A stretch of 64,000 nt of DNA from contig JAANDG010000320.1 in assembly GCA_036852015.1 (NCBI GenBank), positions 1-64,000 of the forward strand, read 5' to 3'. The stretch is from Pelodera strongyloides. Its lineage: Eukaryota; Nematoda; Chromadorea; Rhabditida; Rhabditidae. Made by a program: the position numbers and the translations under genes. The notes under the pieces were generated by a model. That model was given only the letters and a program-made list of their open reading frames with translations, was not told the DNA's origin and did not search any database. Shown here in pieces: positions 11,239-23,400 of the stretch; the stretch's first letter is position 1, and the number at the start of each line of letters is the position of its first letter.

Positions 11239-11799
11239 CTAAAAAGCTCCATTTTATGTTTATTGTGATGTTTCAGGTTTGCCTTAAACTTTTCAACAAT
11301 ATCTTATTTTTAATTCTCTGGCATACTCTGTGAATACTAATATAAACATTTGAAAAGTGGTAAATTCGGCTAGAATGCTGTCTTTTATTAATTCAATGCA
11401 ACAATGTATGATGTTTAAATTATGTGCCACTTTTTTTAACTGTTCATTATCATTGTATATTATTTTGTACTCATCATTTTTGCTAGATATTTTATGTAAC
11501 GGTGCCCGTTGTTGGTTCTATATATTGTGACGCCACCGGGTTCCAAAAGCATTTTGAGCGCCATTTCCAAGCAGCTTGCGCGCCAACTTTCGCATTATAA
11601 GCCACATATTACTTACTTTCGGAGAATTGCTTGTCGCTGCCGCAAGGATATCATACGGAAACGGTAGCATTTTGCTCAAAGGAATATATTGAGAGAAGAG
11701 CCACCAATAAGCAATTGAGGGATCAGGCGCACGAAAAACATTATTTTCAAAAATATTACAAAATGAGGAGAGATAAAGAACACGCGTTAGTGGATCAGA

Positions 11800-13197
11800 G
11801 GCCGGATCCACCAACGAACCCTCACCCAGGGTGAGAGTTAGACATATTTTGGGTGATAGTTTAACCCTCACCCAGGGTGAGAGTTACAGCTACTTGCTAC
11901 TTTGGGTGAGAGTTAGAGGTATTCCTGAGGCCGGATCCACCAACGAACTCTCACCCAGAGTGAGAGTTAGACATATTTTGGGTGACAGTTTAACTCTCAC
12001 TCTGCGTGAGAGTTAGAGCTAATTTGAGTGAGAGTTAGAGCTATTCCGGGTGAGAGTTCACGTGGCAACATTTTGCAATCCACCAACATTTTGGGTGAAG
12101 GTGACACTTTCACCCGAGATATTTATTTTTTTATACAAGAAAATCTTGTTATTCGCGGTTTTATAAATGCAAAATTCATTTACTTATTTATTTTTCTTCG
12201 TTGCTCCCCATCACTCCCTTTTATGCATTTTTAGCTTATTTTCCCCAAAGTTTTTTATTTATTTTCTTTTTTCGTGTTTATGTTCACATAATAGAACTTG
12301 ATCACTTTTAAGATAACCTAACAATTCGAAACAATGTATAAATTCGAATCAATGTATAAATAAGACTGGAAAAGAGCACCTAAAAAATCATCTGCAAAAA
12401 ATTCGCAGGGAACCGTAATAGAACCTCCGTCGCTTTGGCCTAAGGACTCGACACTTGCCACTGCACCTTCCCACCACTTTTGCTCGGCTTGAAAGTCCGT
12501 GGAAACATGTGTTAAACCGAGTGGCATTTTGGTTAATTTTTCTCTATCACAAAACTATCACAAATGATATAAAATGATGAAATAGAATAGGATAGAAAAA
12601 GAATAGAAATGAAATGAAATGAAATAGATGAAATAAAATGATATGCAGTGAAACCAAAATGTGAAACGCAAAAAATATGTTCACAATTTGCTATTTAGTC
12701 ATTATAAATGTGTTTTGAATCACTTCCTTACGCACAATAATGCTTAAATGTGAAATAAAACAAAATAAAAGCCAATTTTTCCAAAATTTTGCTAGGGTGA
12801 GAGTTAATTTTTTATCTCCCCCCACCTATTTCTTGGGGGTAGATAATGCTCTCACCTCTCACTTTGGGTGAGAGTGAGAGTTGTTGGTGGATTGGAAAAT
12901 TTGGTGAGAGTGAGAGCTAAAAACGTTGGTGGATCGGCGTTAACTCTCACCCTGCAAATAAGTCCCCCCGGGTGAGAGTTTTAGCTCTCACCTGAACAAA
13001 AAAAGTGTTGGTGGATCCGGCCTCAGGTTCTTGGGGGAGATAATGCTCTCACCTCTCACTCTGGGTAAGAGTTAGAGTTGTTGGTGGATTGGAAAATTTG
13101 GTGAGAGTGGGAGCTAAAAATGCTGGTGGATCGGCATTAACTCTCACCCTGCAAATAAGTCTCCCCGGGTGAGAGTTTTAGCTCTCAGGATCCGACC
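11800..13197. mobile_element. Foldback-type element with arrayed GGGTGAGAG termini
   Basis: Both ends are built from many copies of a motif like CTCACCCAGGGTGAGAGTTA: direct at 11820-12110 and inverted at 12790-13190, interspersed with GGTGGATCCGGCCTC units. Outer ends are GGCCGGATCC and the imperfect complement GGATCCGACC. TCAGA occurs at both flanks (11795-11799 and 13198-13202) and may be a 5-bp target duplication. The middle holds A/T-rich DNA and a minus-strand open frame (12318-12527). Architecture parallels the Merlin-like element at 820-1846, but sequence and duplication length differ. Superfamily not determined. Confidence 0.7.
12318..12527 (-). CDS. Unidentified open frame inside the foldback element
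   Basis: The frame starts MPLGLTHVSTDFQAEQ and contains WWEGAVASVESLGQSDGG and CEFFADDFLG. Amino-acid composition in the first 50 residues looks coding, while the last 20 look random; GGTGCT at the end of the good part could be a splice donor. I do not recognise a family. Because it lies between the inverted arrays of the element at 11800-13197, it is more likely cargo or transposase remnant than a host exon. Confidence 0.25.
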   Translation of the reverse strand: MPLGLTHVSTDFQAEQKWWEGAVASVESLGQSDGGSITVPCEFFADDFLGALFQSYLYIDSNLYIVSNC

Positions 13198-13202
13198 TCA
13201 GA

Positions 13203-13756
13203 ATTAGAATCCCACATTTTGAAACACGAGGAAAATTTAGAAATCCCGGAATTTGGGAAAAACAAATGCATGACATTCTAAACGATTCTATTATGCTAAA
13301 ACACGCGAATGGAAAAGAGGGGCCAGAAAAAGGCCCCGTTGAGAGTGTAAGCCGACACTTTATAAAGCATTTGGCCATAGATTAAGTACTTTGAAAGGGA
13401 ATATGAGAGTAGATTTAATAATATTATGCATAAAGTGAATTGACAAATAACATATGTTGGCGTATCTTATGGTTTACGTGAAAAACTATCTATTCATCAC
13501 TTACTGCACTGACATCTTACATACAATTAGGGTTTCTTTTTGATCCTCATTCAAGGATTGTCAGTTCTATTTTTATTTATCTAACCAAGGCATGTGATTA
13601 GGAAGGAAATATACACTTGATAAAGAAAATGTTATTTTTAATAAAATGGTATGATGACCGAAAAGAGAGGAACTGGTAGGAAAGAAATAATTGATACCAG
13701 AAAGAAAGGAAATAGGTTGTCTGGATGAAGCCAGTAGTAGTCATTCAAGAGGAGAA

Positions 13757-13809
<53 letters not shown>

Positions 13810-14432
13810 AAGAAAGAAAGAGAGAGAGAAAGTGAGAGAATCGGGATAAATAGAAACAGAGGGAGAGAGGGAGAACAATCAGCCCAGCGAATGAACGAAG
13901 CAACAAGAACGGATAAATTTTCAGCACACAGAAGAACAATTGAGGCTTAATAAGGGCAAATTAAAGGTTACACTCTTACTGGAAACAATTTACTAGGGTG
14001 AATTAATAAAGCAGTTTTAGTAAAGTTCTAAATTAACCCATTTCTGGCAAACAATACCGCGGTATAATATATTTGACCCATATGTGTTAGTGTCCGAAAG
14101 TGTCCAGCCACTGGGTTTGTAGTGCTCGGCTAATACACGCTCTTGTTATGAGTCTCAAAAATCCTACTTTGGTGTCCTTCTTATCATCTTTCAATAGATC
14201 TCATTTATTTTTCAAACATTTTACTCTCTATTGGCTTTTGTGCGTATCTCCCTGATGTACTAAATTATTATCCGACCTGTATAATGGGTGATATGTACAT
14301 TGGAATTGCATTTGTATCGCTTTCCTTCTTTTGATTCTCTTCCGGTGCAGAGGAAACTGTTTCTCTGAAAGGAACGCTCTTATTCAATTAACAACACCGA
14401 GCGAATTTTACTTATGCTTACAATTAGATCCT

Positions 14433-14465
<33 letters not shown>

Positions 14466-16099
14466 TTCTCTCTCTCTTTTTCCTCTCGCTCTCACGGCGT
14501 CTCTTCGGAGACGTCCACTACAAGGATATAAAAGTTGAATGTAATCATTTACTTACATGAACTCATGTGGCTTACACAAAAATACCTCCGAAAAAAACTT
14601 ACAGATTCGTTGTCTGAGCATTTATATCGAGTGGGTGGCCTTCTGGTATCGATTGGTCCCTTTCCTCTTGATAATAATTCTGATTCCGATTTGTAATCGT
14701 TTCATTTCCCATTCCACAAACTGCCAATTCATCCGAGAGGGAACATTCTCCCGTGGAGAAAAGGGCGGGAAGACGCTGAACTTTTTTATTTTGAAGAACA
14801 ATTAAAATACGTTTTTCATATATTGTCTATGCTCCACAAAATTTGCCACTGGCATTGTCTTTCATTGTATTTTAAAATGTATGTACATTTTATTCGCCCT
14901 TATGTGTTACCTAACTATGAGCATACATACCATTGGAATACTACTTATCAGAATTTTTTACGATTGTTTATTAGTTCATAGGTTGTTTGTTATTATAAAA
15001 GGTGGTTTTCTCACCGCCTCTGACTCAGATACTTCAGCAGATCGATGTAGCAAGAGTGGTTCTAAAAGAATTCAATGTAAGTTATACTACTCACGTATTC
15101 AACCTATACGTGGGACAAGGAATTTAGCTTAGTTCTTTCCGTTAATGTTTAAAGCGAAATGCTAGCCTCTTTGGAAAATTTGCACATGATAAGCAAATCC
15201 TACGTATCCTATGCTAATTTTGTACGATTGCCGGTGGCGATCGTACAAAATTAGCATAGGATACATAGGATTTGCTTATCATATTCAAATTTTCCAAAGG
15301 GGCTAGCATTTCGCTTTAAGGTAACATACCGATGGACATGAACCACCAATTTGACTCACCAATTGCTGTGACAAACTTTGATTCGTCAAAGTATTTCTGC
15401 TCCGATTCGTCAATTTGTATGCCAAGATGTTCGATTTCCGATGCTGAAACATCAACACTATGTGAACCGCATTTTAGCCATCGCAGCAGCAAGACTACAT
15501 ATTTGTACCAAAAATTAAATGTCGCATACTTGTAGCATCAATTTTATCAAATATATGTATGCAAGTAGTCTTCTGTGGTTCAACCAAACAGATCGTCGGA
15601 AACACCAAAAACTTCATAAATATGTTATTTGCATACAACACATGGGAATGCAGTTTTCCAAGTTACGCTTCAAAAACCAGCCGTTATAGATACAGGACAG
15701 TTTCTAGTTGTTAGACTAAGGGTCATACTAATTGTAAGAGACTCAGTGCATATCCACAATCTTCTTGTTTTCAAATAAAATAATTAAAATAAAACTAACG
15801 CGTAAAGAAATCGTTGAGCGAGTCGAGATCCATCTTCACTACAAATCCTTTGTGTTGAGAATCACACAGAGAAAACAGCTTGGACGCCTTTAAAGGAAAA
15901 GAAGGCGGATTATGAAAATGAAGAGTTTCTTGAAGATTCCTCTCACTTTTTGGAGGTTTGACCACTTGAAAGATTCTGTACCTTAAAATTTAAAAAGCCA
16001 AGCTGACGAGAAAGTAAGACTTTTAGAAAGAGGTGTTGTCACAACAGAACGAAATATTTTTTTTTTCGCGCCCCAAATAGCCGCAAGTTACCAAATTAC
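13203..16099. other. Non-coding interval with simple repeats and one palindrome
   Basis: No supported exon was found. Contents: a (GA)n tract at about 13752-13830, a (TC)n tract at about 14431-14482, and a TTAA palindromic element at 15149-15319. If the exon at 16100-16383 belongs to the Rab gene, this is intron. Confidence 0.4.
15149..15319. mobile_element. Near-perfect palindromic TTAA element, 171 bp
   Basis: The left arm begins TTAAAGCGAAATGCTAGCCT and the right arm ends AGGGGCTAGCATTTCGCTTTAA. The arms, about 80 bp each, differ at only a few positions and meet around GATTGCCGGTGGCGATC. Termini match the AAGCGAAAT family. No coding capacity. Confidence 0.85.
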
Positions 16100-16383
16100 A
16101 TCATTTTGGTGTAGTGTAGTTTGTAGTTTGATTCAATCACCTGTTCTCTGAGTAACGCATCCGGGGATGTTGTCGACCTAATCGATACCGTATCCATTGA
16201 TGTTGTGGAATTCAATCGATATCCCTTGATCGGATTGTTGGCAGGGTTCCAAGAGACCTCCTCCTTTACGAGAGTCTGGACTACATCCACTGCAGGATCT
16301 TTGTCGATGTCTTGGCTTTCTGCCAGCTCCGTCTCATTTAAATTACTCCCATCTTCTCCCTTTAATTCCGCTCCATTTTCCAT
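16100..16383 (-). CDS. Putative first coding exon, possibly of the Rab gene
   Basis: A CATTTTAG acceptor lies two bases before ATG (16383-16381), and the frame stays open for 94 codons to a possible GTAATT donor. The protein is acidic at first (MENGAELKGEDGSNLNETEL), then has TLVKEEVSWNPANNP, a Ser/Thr-rich stretch and ALLREQVIESNYKL, which could begin a helix. The acceptor-to-ATG spacing suits a trans-spliced first exon. It lies 4.9 kb upstream of the first certain Rab exon on the same strand and ends in phase 2, so at least one unseen exon would be needed to reach it. It could equally be a separate gene. Confidence 0.4.
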
Positions 16384-16385
16384 AT

Positions 16386-18190
16386 CTAAAATGCTCGGCG
16401 CTCCTTCAAAAATGACATAATTTTATGCAAATTTCAGCGGGAAAAGGCGATCGTTTCATATTTTTACCCCCCATATAATTGGACGCTTTTGGGTGAAATT
16501 GCCCTGCATTAATTCTGGGGATATTGCATACGAAATTAGGACGATTTTGAGAGATTTCGAGAGAAAAAGATCTACATTAACATTTATGGCTATACTGTGT
16601 GTATCTAACTTTAGTGACGGAGAAAAAGATAAAAAAAAAAGGAGACGAAAAATGTAAAATGCAAGTGTTTCATTATGTGTATGAAAGTGAACCTATGGAA
16701 TGCGATGTGTTGAAAGCTTACTGAATGCACGTAAAAATGTATTTAAAGAATTTACAAGTAAATGAAAAACCTTCGTCTGTATAAAAAAAACACTATTCCA
16801 CGTTGGAAAGGGAAAACTATTCCTATTCATAGCTTGGCGAGAGTTTGTGAAATTTCAATAAATGCAAAAAAAAGTGAAACGTTAATATATAGGAATTGCC
16901 ATCATATCGTGACAAAGCATCTATTTTTGAACGGGAAAAATGATCGATTCGCGAATAATAATAATTGGACAATTTTATTGGAAAAAGCTGAACAAACGAA
17001 CGTTGTGTTTGTGTTCTATTGGGAAATACATATCTATTCCCTTATTGAAAAATGTTTAGTTGTTTAGAGATTATTGGATAAAAATACAAGTAGTAATAAA
17101 AAACTGTCCGAAGCTATTTATTTCATTTCGCAGTTCGAACCTTCATCTGTAAAAAATCGAAACACAAAATTATATCAATAAGCCGGAAGTCTCAGGCGCA
17201 CGTAAAATGGTCAGAATTTATAATTTACTGGAAATTGTGGTGTACTGTAAACATGCCGTGGCGCACTATCTATTTTGCACTATTTGTTGTTGGATGTTTT
17301 CTTATTGTACAATAAAACTTATTTGAGTATTTACTATATCAGTGACCACTTTCCCTGTCAAAATGTGTTGTTTTCTTGAAAATGAAACCAAGGAAAAGGA
17401 ATTTATTCACAGTCTGAGACCATAAGAACGGAAACATAATTTTTTTCACAGCGGACAATTTTTCAATTTTTTTTTAAATAATTAGAACAAAATAAAAAAT
17501 TGATAAAAAAATCTACATATGTGTCAGAGATCGTCTAAAAATGCTCACAATCAGATATATATTGGCTACGCGTAATATTTCAAACAAGTATTAAAAACTA
17601 AAAATTATTAAAAGCGTGGCGTAAGAGTGCTAGACATTAATAATGAATAACATAAAAAAGGGAGACCCGAAATATTATCAGATCATCGAAAAAAAAAATT
17701 AAAACCTGTAGCGAAAAAAATGTTCAAGAACTATATAATATAGTGTGATCCTAATAATTGTGGAAATATGAATATGGACAGATGAATTCGTAAACTCGTG
17801 AAAATGCTTTGTTGAAGGTTCTTGTGTTATTATGCTGATTCCGCCAACACTTTCTCTGAAAATAGCCAGGCTTATTTATATAGTTACCGATTAATTTGCC
17901 TTTGCCGTGATTGGCAGCTGGACGATAGAAAATGTTTGGGACAGATTATGGTACAGGTACAGTTACGTTTTCCTCTTTTTGACAAACAATCTATGTAGTC
18001 AAAATTCTCGAAAATGTTTTACAAATCATATGAACTTTGGTGTATATTTTATGTTATATGAAGTGGCAGGAACGTATACTGCCAACACGTGCATAGTTGG
18101 CTTTTAGTTAGTTGCAAGCTTCTTCGTTTATTAGCGCTAACATGTTTCGGGTATATTACGAACCGAGGTTTGTAAATAAGTTATTCTTAC
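16386..18190. other. A/T-rich interval without recognised genes
   Basis: I see no exon with family features. The DNA is A/T-rich, and open frames such as that at 16762-17067 read as low-complexity Lys/Asn/Ile sequence. The missing 3' exon of the chemoreceptor may lie near 17900-18180, but no candidate is convincing. Confidence 0.4.
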
Positions 18191-20145
18191 CTTTATTTGA
18201 AGCCGCGCATATTTTTGTGATTATATGAATGGTTTTCCTCCTCAGGACAGCATCATTTGTGATCAATAAAAGGGCGTAGAGAAATGCACCCAAAGGCCAC
18301 ACGATGAACAGATTTTCCTGAATTAATTTTTATTAAAGTTTTATTAAACTTCATTTCATGTTTTCACCACTTTTTCAAAAGTTGAACTGCGCGGACGACC
18401 TACTTTTCATATCCATTTTTAGTTTCCCGTGGTATTCTTTGAATGTTTATTGAACATCGCTTTTTTATCAGATCGTCGCTAACTTTTACTTGATTTATGG
18501 ATTAAACGGAACTAAGCTTAGCGATCTTTTTCCTAATCTAGTTTGTAGTAACATAAAAATAGTAGCAACGCTAACCTTTTGTAGCTGTGTGGGTACCCCG
18601 GCTGAGTGAATGTACCAATCCACAAATGTCAGAAAAATGAATAGTGAAGTGAGTAGAGCGTGTAGTGGCAGAAGAAGAGAGCAGGTTCTCAGATTCTCCC
18701 CAATTTGGAAACGAGTAGAAAGCGAACGGTAGTTGTATTTGATGTACTCCGTTTGACGTTCGCGGTTCAACTGAAAAGTGAGAAGGTAAGATTCTGTAGG
18801 GTTATACCCATCATCAGAACTGAAGTCTGCGGGCCGCGCCTGGAATAAGTACTCCCTGGTCTAATTGTTTTATATACTATCAACGTCCAATGATAAGGAA
18901 ACAGTCACATTCTTGGGATCCTTTCTCTAATTAAATAACTCCCAGACCAGTTTCTATAAGTTGCGATCGGTTGCTCGCTGCAACCCATTGTTACTGTATA
19001 TGTAGTACCTTTTTCAGAATCACAAATACTGCAGCGAATATGAACTGGAAGAACGCTGCCAGCAGGTACTGTAGATTTCTCTGCAGAAAAGTATTCTCCG
19101 GTAGAGATGCACATTCTTGAAGAGACGAGTGAGAAGACAGAGTGGTGAGAGAGACCAGTCCGATGGAGAGGGCAGGAATCCACTAGAATTAGAGGGCATT
19201 TTGATTGATATTAATAAATAATACACGTCATTTTAAACTTTTGGCATTAGAATTTAACAACGCAATTTCGCAAAAAGGAGGCTTCGCCACAGCGAGATGT
19301 CGGGATGCGCACAGCGCAAAAGGTGTGCCAGGGGTGCGCGAAAGATCTACAAATACAAGCGGCGCAACTGTGGCGCACCTGCCGCGCCAACTATAAACTC
19401 GTGCCACAGGACGGGCGACGGACCCTTTTGGTTTTGCATGTCGACTTATTGTGAGCGCAGTTTCATCAGCGAAACAGATAAAATTTCGATAAAAAAGATG
19501 ATATATTTTACAATCACACAGTACCTTCTACAGTATACCGAAACCAAGGAACTTACCAAAAGTAGTAAAATATATTGAATGATGCGATCCACACTCTGCT
19601 CCTCATAATGTGCGTAGTTCATCGAAGCGTAGAACCTCTCCATCACGAGAGCGAAAGAGAAAACACAGAAGAGAAGCGAGAAGTGCAGAGGGATTGGAGA
19701 AGAGAATGGGCAGATTGGAGAGGACGCAGACTGAAAGAGCACATTGTAGAGTGAATGGTTATTACTGTATAATACCGTACCCCAAAGTTCATTGTACAAA
19801 GTTACGGGACGTATTCCCACCAATTGTAGATAGGATAAGTTATCCTATTGCACATACAAGTTTCCCTATCCGATATAGGGAAATAACACCTCTTTTTATT
19901 TAATCTACAGCTATGGCTTCATTGTATTTTACATTTAGGAAGCCATATGAAAAGTTTGCTTCTTTTGTCAGGAGTAAAAATTGGGTGGCACTTCGTATAC
20001 TGTATACCGGATATTATTTACCATGGTAATATCCTGATAAATCAGCTCATATATTCCAACGCATGATCTGACGAGGGAATAAAATGCACAGGCAAGGAAG
20101 CACGACGTCACGTTCATACAGATTGTCCTAAATGGAATCGGGGTA
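18191..20145 (-). CDS. Serpentine chemoreceptor, Sra superfamily (Sre-like), partial
   Basis: Five exons join in phase: 20145-20022, 19730-19557, 19080-19009, 18770-18576, 18317-18191. Hydrophobic segments occur in the order expected for a seven-TM receptor: TICMNVTSCFLACAFYSLV; FSLLFCVFSFALVMERFYAS followed by NYAHYEE; YLLAAFFQFIFAAVFVIL; a loop with NYRSLSTRFQIGENLRT leading into LLLPLHALLTSLFIFL; and LFIVWPLGAFLYALLLI. An ER-Y/F-A motif after TM3 and a SLS-R-Q--EN-R loop before TM6 are, as I remember them, hallmarks of nematode Sre/Sra receptors. The first TM exon and the C-terminal tail are not found; the last exon could read on to a stop at about 18165. Assignment within the superfamily is tentative. 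Confidence 0.65.
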
Positions 20146-20171
20146 CTGTAAAGCAAATTGAAGATGCTAAT

Positions 20172-20447
20172 GGGGTCTCCACGTATGGCAAAAACAGCGC
20201 ATTTTGCTTCCAAGTATCAAATGTGCATCCCGTGTACGATTTTGCATACACCTTTGAAAGTTAGAAAATGCACCATTGATAATACTAGAGGAGGCGAAAA
20301 TGCACAGTTTATGCACGCTCGCAAAAAAATAGTCCTGTGGCGACCGCTGCGGGACCATTTTTTGGCGGTATGTAGTTGTTCTCTAGTGCCAATCTACGGT
20401 AATTAAAGCCATACTTGGAAGCAAAATCCGGCATACATCGAGACCCC
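20172..20447. mobile_element. Inverted-repeat element, GGGGTCTC type
   Basis: Ends are GGGGTCTCCACGTATG and CATACATCGAGACCCC. TTGCTTCCAAGTATCAAA near the left end is partly complementary to CATACTTGGAAGCAAAATC near the right end. GGGGTTTCCAAGTAT near 63415 may be a relative. No clear target duplication was seen. Confidence 0.6.
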
Positions 20448-23400
20448 GTAATTTGCATGTTTCCCACCTTGGTATTTGCGCTCTGCTGTAGTACCTACTT
20501 ATTGTTAATGCCTATTTAGTAGTTCTTTAGGACTTTAGGTTTTAGGTTCACCGACAATATAAAAAGACCAAACCCTTATCAAAATTTAGAGTTTTTTTAT
20601 TACTTTTGTGTAAGTCCACTATCCCTGAGGTGTAGTTTTTCTACTCCCAAAATTACGCTAATAAAGTTGTATATGTAGTTTTTTTGTCTATAAAATTCCC
20701 TCATTAGTCAAATAGAATAATAAAAAACATTAAATTAAACCAACCGTAAATGATCATGAAAAACGGAGAATTGTCTGAGAGTAGTGAGTAAAAGTGCGTT
20801 GAGGCATAGAGCAAGTAGAGAGATAATACATTGCATCGCATAACTTGTCATGAGAGAATGCGCCTCCGAGAAAGGCATAGTTTCAGAGTAGATGTACATC
20901 TAAACATTGTAAATTTAATTTTAAAGCGGTATTACACGTGTTTTAAAGCGAATGCTGGACAAGAGCAATCACATGTATTGCATGCAAACTGTAAAGCAAC
21001 ATGGGCGCGGAAATTTGCATATAATACATGGGATTCCAGTACCAAGAGAAACACTTTTTAATGCAATAAATGTACGGAGGTAGTCTAGCAAATTTCAGTT
21101 AATATTCTACATAATAATTCAAGGAATTCCACTTCAAAAAAATGTACGACGAAAATTAAATTGCACCTGTCTCCAATACGTAATAAGTTTTTCTGTTTCA
21201 AATGAAATAAGTTGAAAAGGTAGAGCACTCGAATGCGGACAAAAACCAAAAAAAATCAGAATTAATTATTAAGTTTTACAATTACAATGAAAGGGATGAA
21301 TATTCTGTGCGTGGAATTTTATATGAAAAGAGGGATTAATATGACTGGTGGTCGTTCTTTGTGTTTTTAGTGAAATTCCACTTTTTGCTAATCAACTAAT
21401 CGACTAATGTGCAGTGACTGGGATGTACCAAGGGATAATTACAATGAATTTGGAAAATTAGTGGGAGTTTGTGGGAGAGTGGTTGGGAGAATGCTAGGGA
21501 CAGGAGTTGGCTGGGCGGTTGGTTGGGCGGGCCCAGTTCGACGCCAGGAAATCACGGAAATTAAAGAATTAATCGAAAATTTGACTTTAAATTTGATAAA
21601 TGTTATAAGTTAAATGGATAGGACCGCGGGAGAAAGATATGTTGGATTTTATCTTGCATAAAGAGGGGATTTCAGAAACGACACTGTGAAAACCGCATTC
21701 TGTTAGACTGAGCACTGACAGTAAAAATAAAAGATAAATGTAATATTGAAATTATAAATATTGCTCAAACGAAAAACTGAATGAAAGCAGTATATTAAAA
21801 ATATTTTAAGACTTTAAAACGAGAAATGTATAAGCTAGAATATTATACCGTGCTAACACGGACCTCGTTTCGACCCCCCTAGCCGAGTTATCCCCCCTAG
21901 GGACACCGATCTACGCTACGAACACACGGTTTATGCTGAGCACAGGTTTGGGGATTGAGTAGGCAGAGGAAAATATTAGCTTTAGGAAGTTTCCCAATCG
22001 AAAAATATGATTAGGCCTGTTAATGGCTTCATAACCACTACTGCACCCTAACCTGTCACGCATACGAGACTATTGCGGCACACATAAGTGTGTGAATATA
22101 AATATAGATATCTAAGGAAAGATATCTATATCTATCATTATCAATATAGATATCTAAGGAAAGGTTGCTGATGTGGAATAACTGGCTCAATCAAAAGTCG
22201 ATACCGCACGAAGGACAAAGGTTTACGATACTGAGACTCATATGTTCTATTCGCGTCGGAATGAGAAGATTGTGGCGCCGCCCGTACGAATAGAATAATG
22301 TAAAATGGATGCATTGAATGGGTGGATTGATATGCGTTTTCGAAGGCTACGATTGGGCTCAGCTCAAGAGCTAGAGACAAAGCCTGAGGTCAAACGCAGA
22401 ATATCTCATCTTGCAACAACACTACGGATATAATTTTATACTCTACTTAATCAGCTGGTATTAAAATTATTAAGATGTAGGATATAGGTCTGTTATTATT
22501 ATCATTTAATGCTATACTCGGAGAGTTTAGTTTATTAAAAAAAAAAACGAAACTTCGCAAATCAACAGGCGCTCTATAAGAAAGGGAATAATCATGAAAT
22601 GCTTTTTCTGACATCAATTAATACAAAAAAGCAAGAACCTCGGAGGCGACTAGGAATTATCAATAATTGGAATTCAGAGAAAGTGTTATTAAAACGAGAA
22701 AAAGGCTGTAAAAACAACAAAAAATAGTGTGAGTTGGCTCGGCCTCAGGGGGACGGCAGGAGCTCACAGGAAAAGAAGAAAAAAGAAAAAAAGCAGGGAT
22801 CCGTTTATTATTTCAGGCCCAAAAATAAAGGGCCTTGTAAAGAAGAAAAGTTTAAGGGAGCGGCAATAAGACCAGCGCACGTTTATATTCCACTACTACC
22901 CTACAAGGCTCAAAGAACGTGGAAAAGAGTTTCGGTAGGGCAAAAAAAAAAAAAGACATTAAGGCGGGACGATGTGATTTCCTTTATTAAGAGTACAGGA
23001 AATTAGATTTGGAAAGAGGGAATATAAATTGTCGATGGTGCATTTATTTACTACAGGAAGACGCACGCGGCGACAGAAAATTATTATTCGCATAACGAAA
23101 ACGTGGCGCTGAGGAACAGAGACAGAGAGGACAAGGGCAAATGCCGCACATATTTAATTATGGAAAATAACGGAATTTAAGAAATTAATCCCCAAATGCA
23201 CACCCTATAGGTATCCCAAGAGTTATGACTTTAAGCGCAAGGGCTATTTTATGGAAAAGCTGGAATTCCTTTCTCTCAGATGACTCTCAAAAACGAAATC
23301 ATAAGGCATCGATGAATCAGAATTAAAACCGGAGAAAGAGTGTGGGAAAATGATGCGGGGGTTCATCTTCAGGGGTCTTCTCTCTTTTCTCTCTCTTCTC

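Noticed and set aside
11831..12234. Short open frames MRVRHILGDSLTL and similar
   Set aside because: They are translations of the GGGTGAGAG array of the foldback element, repeated by the repeat itself.
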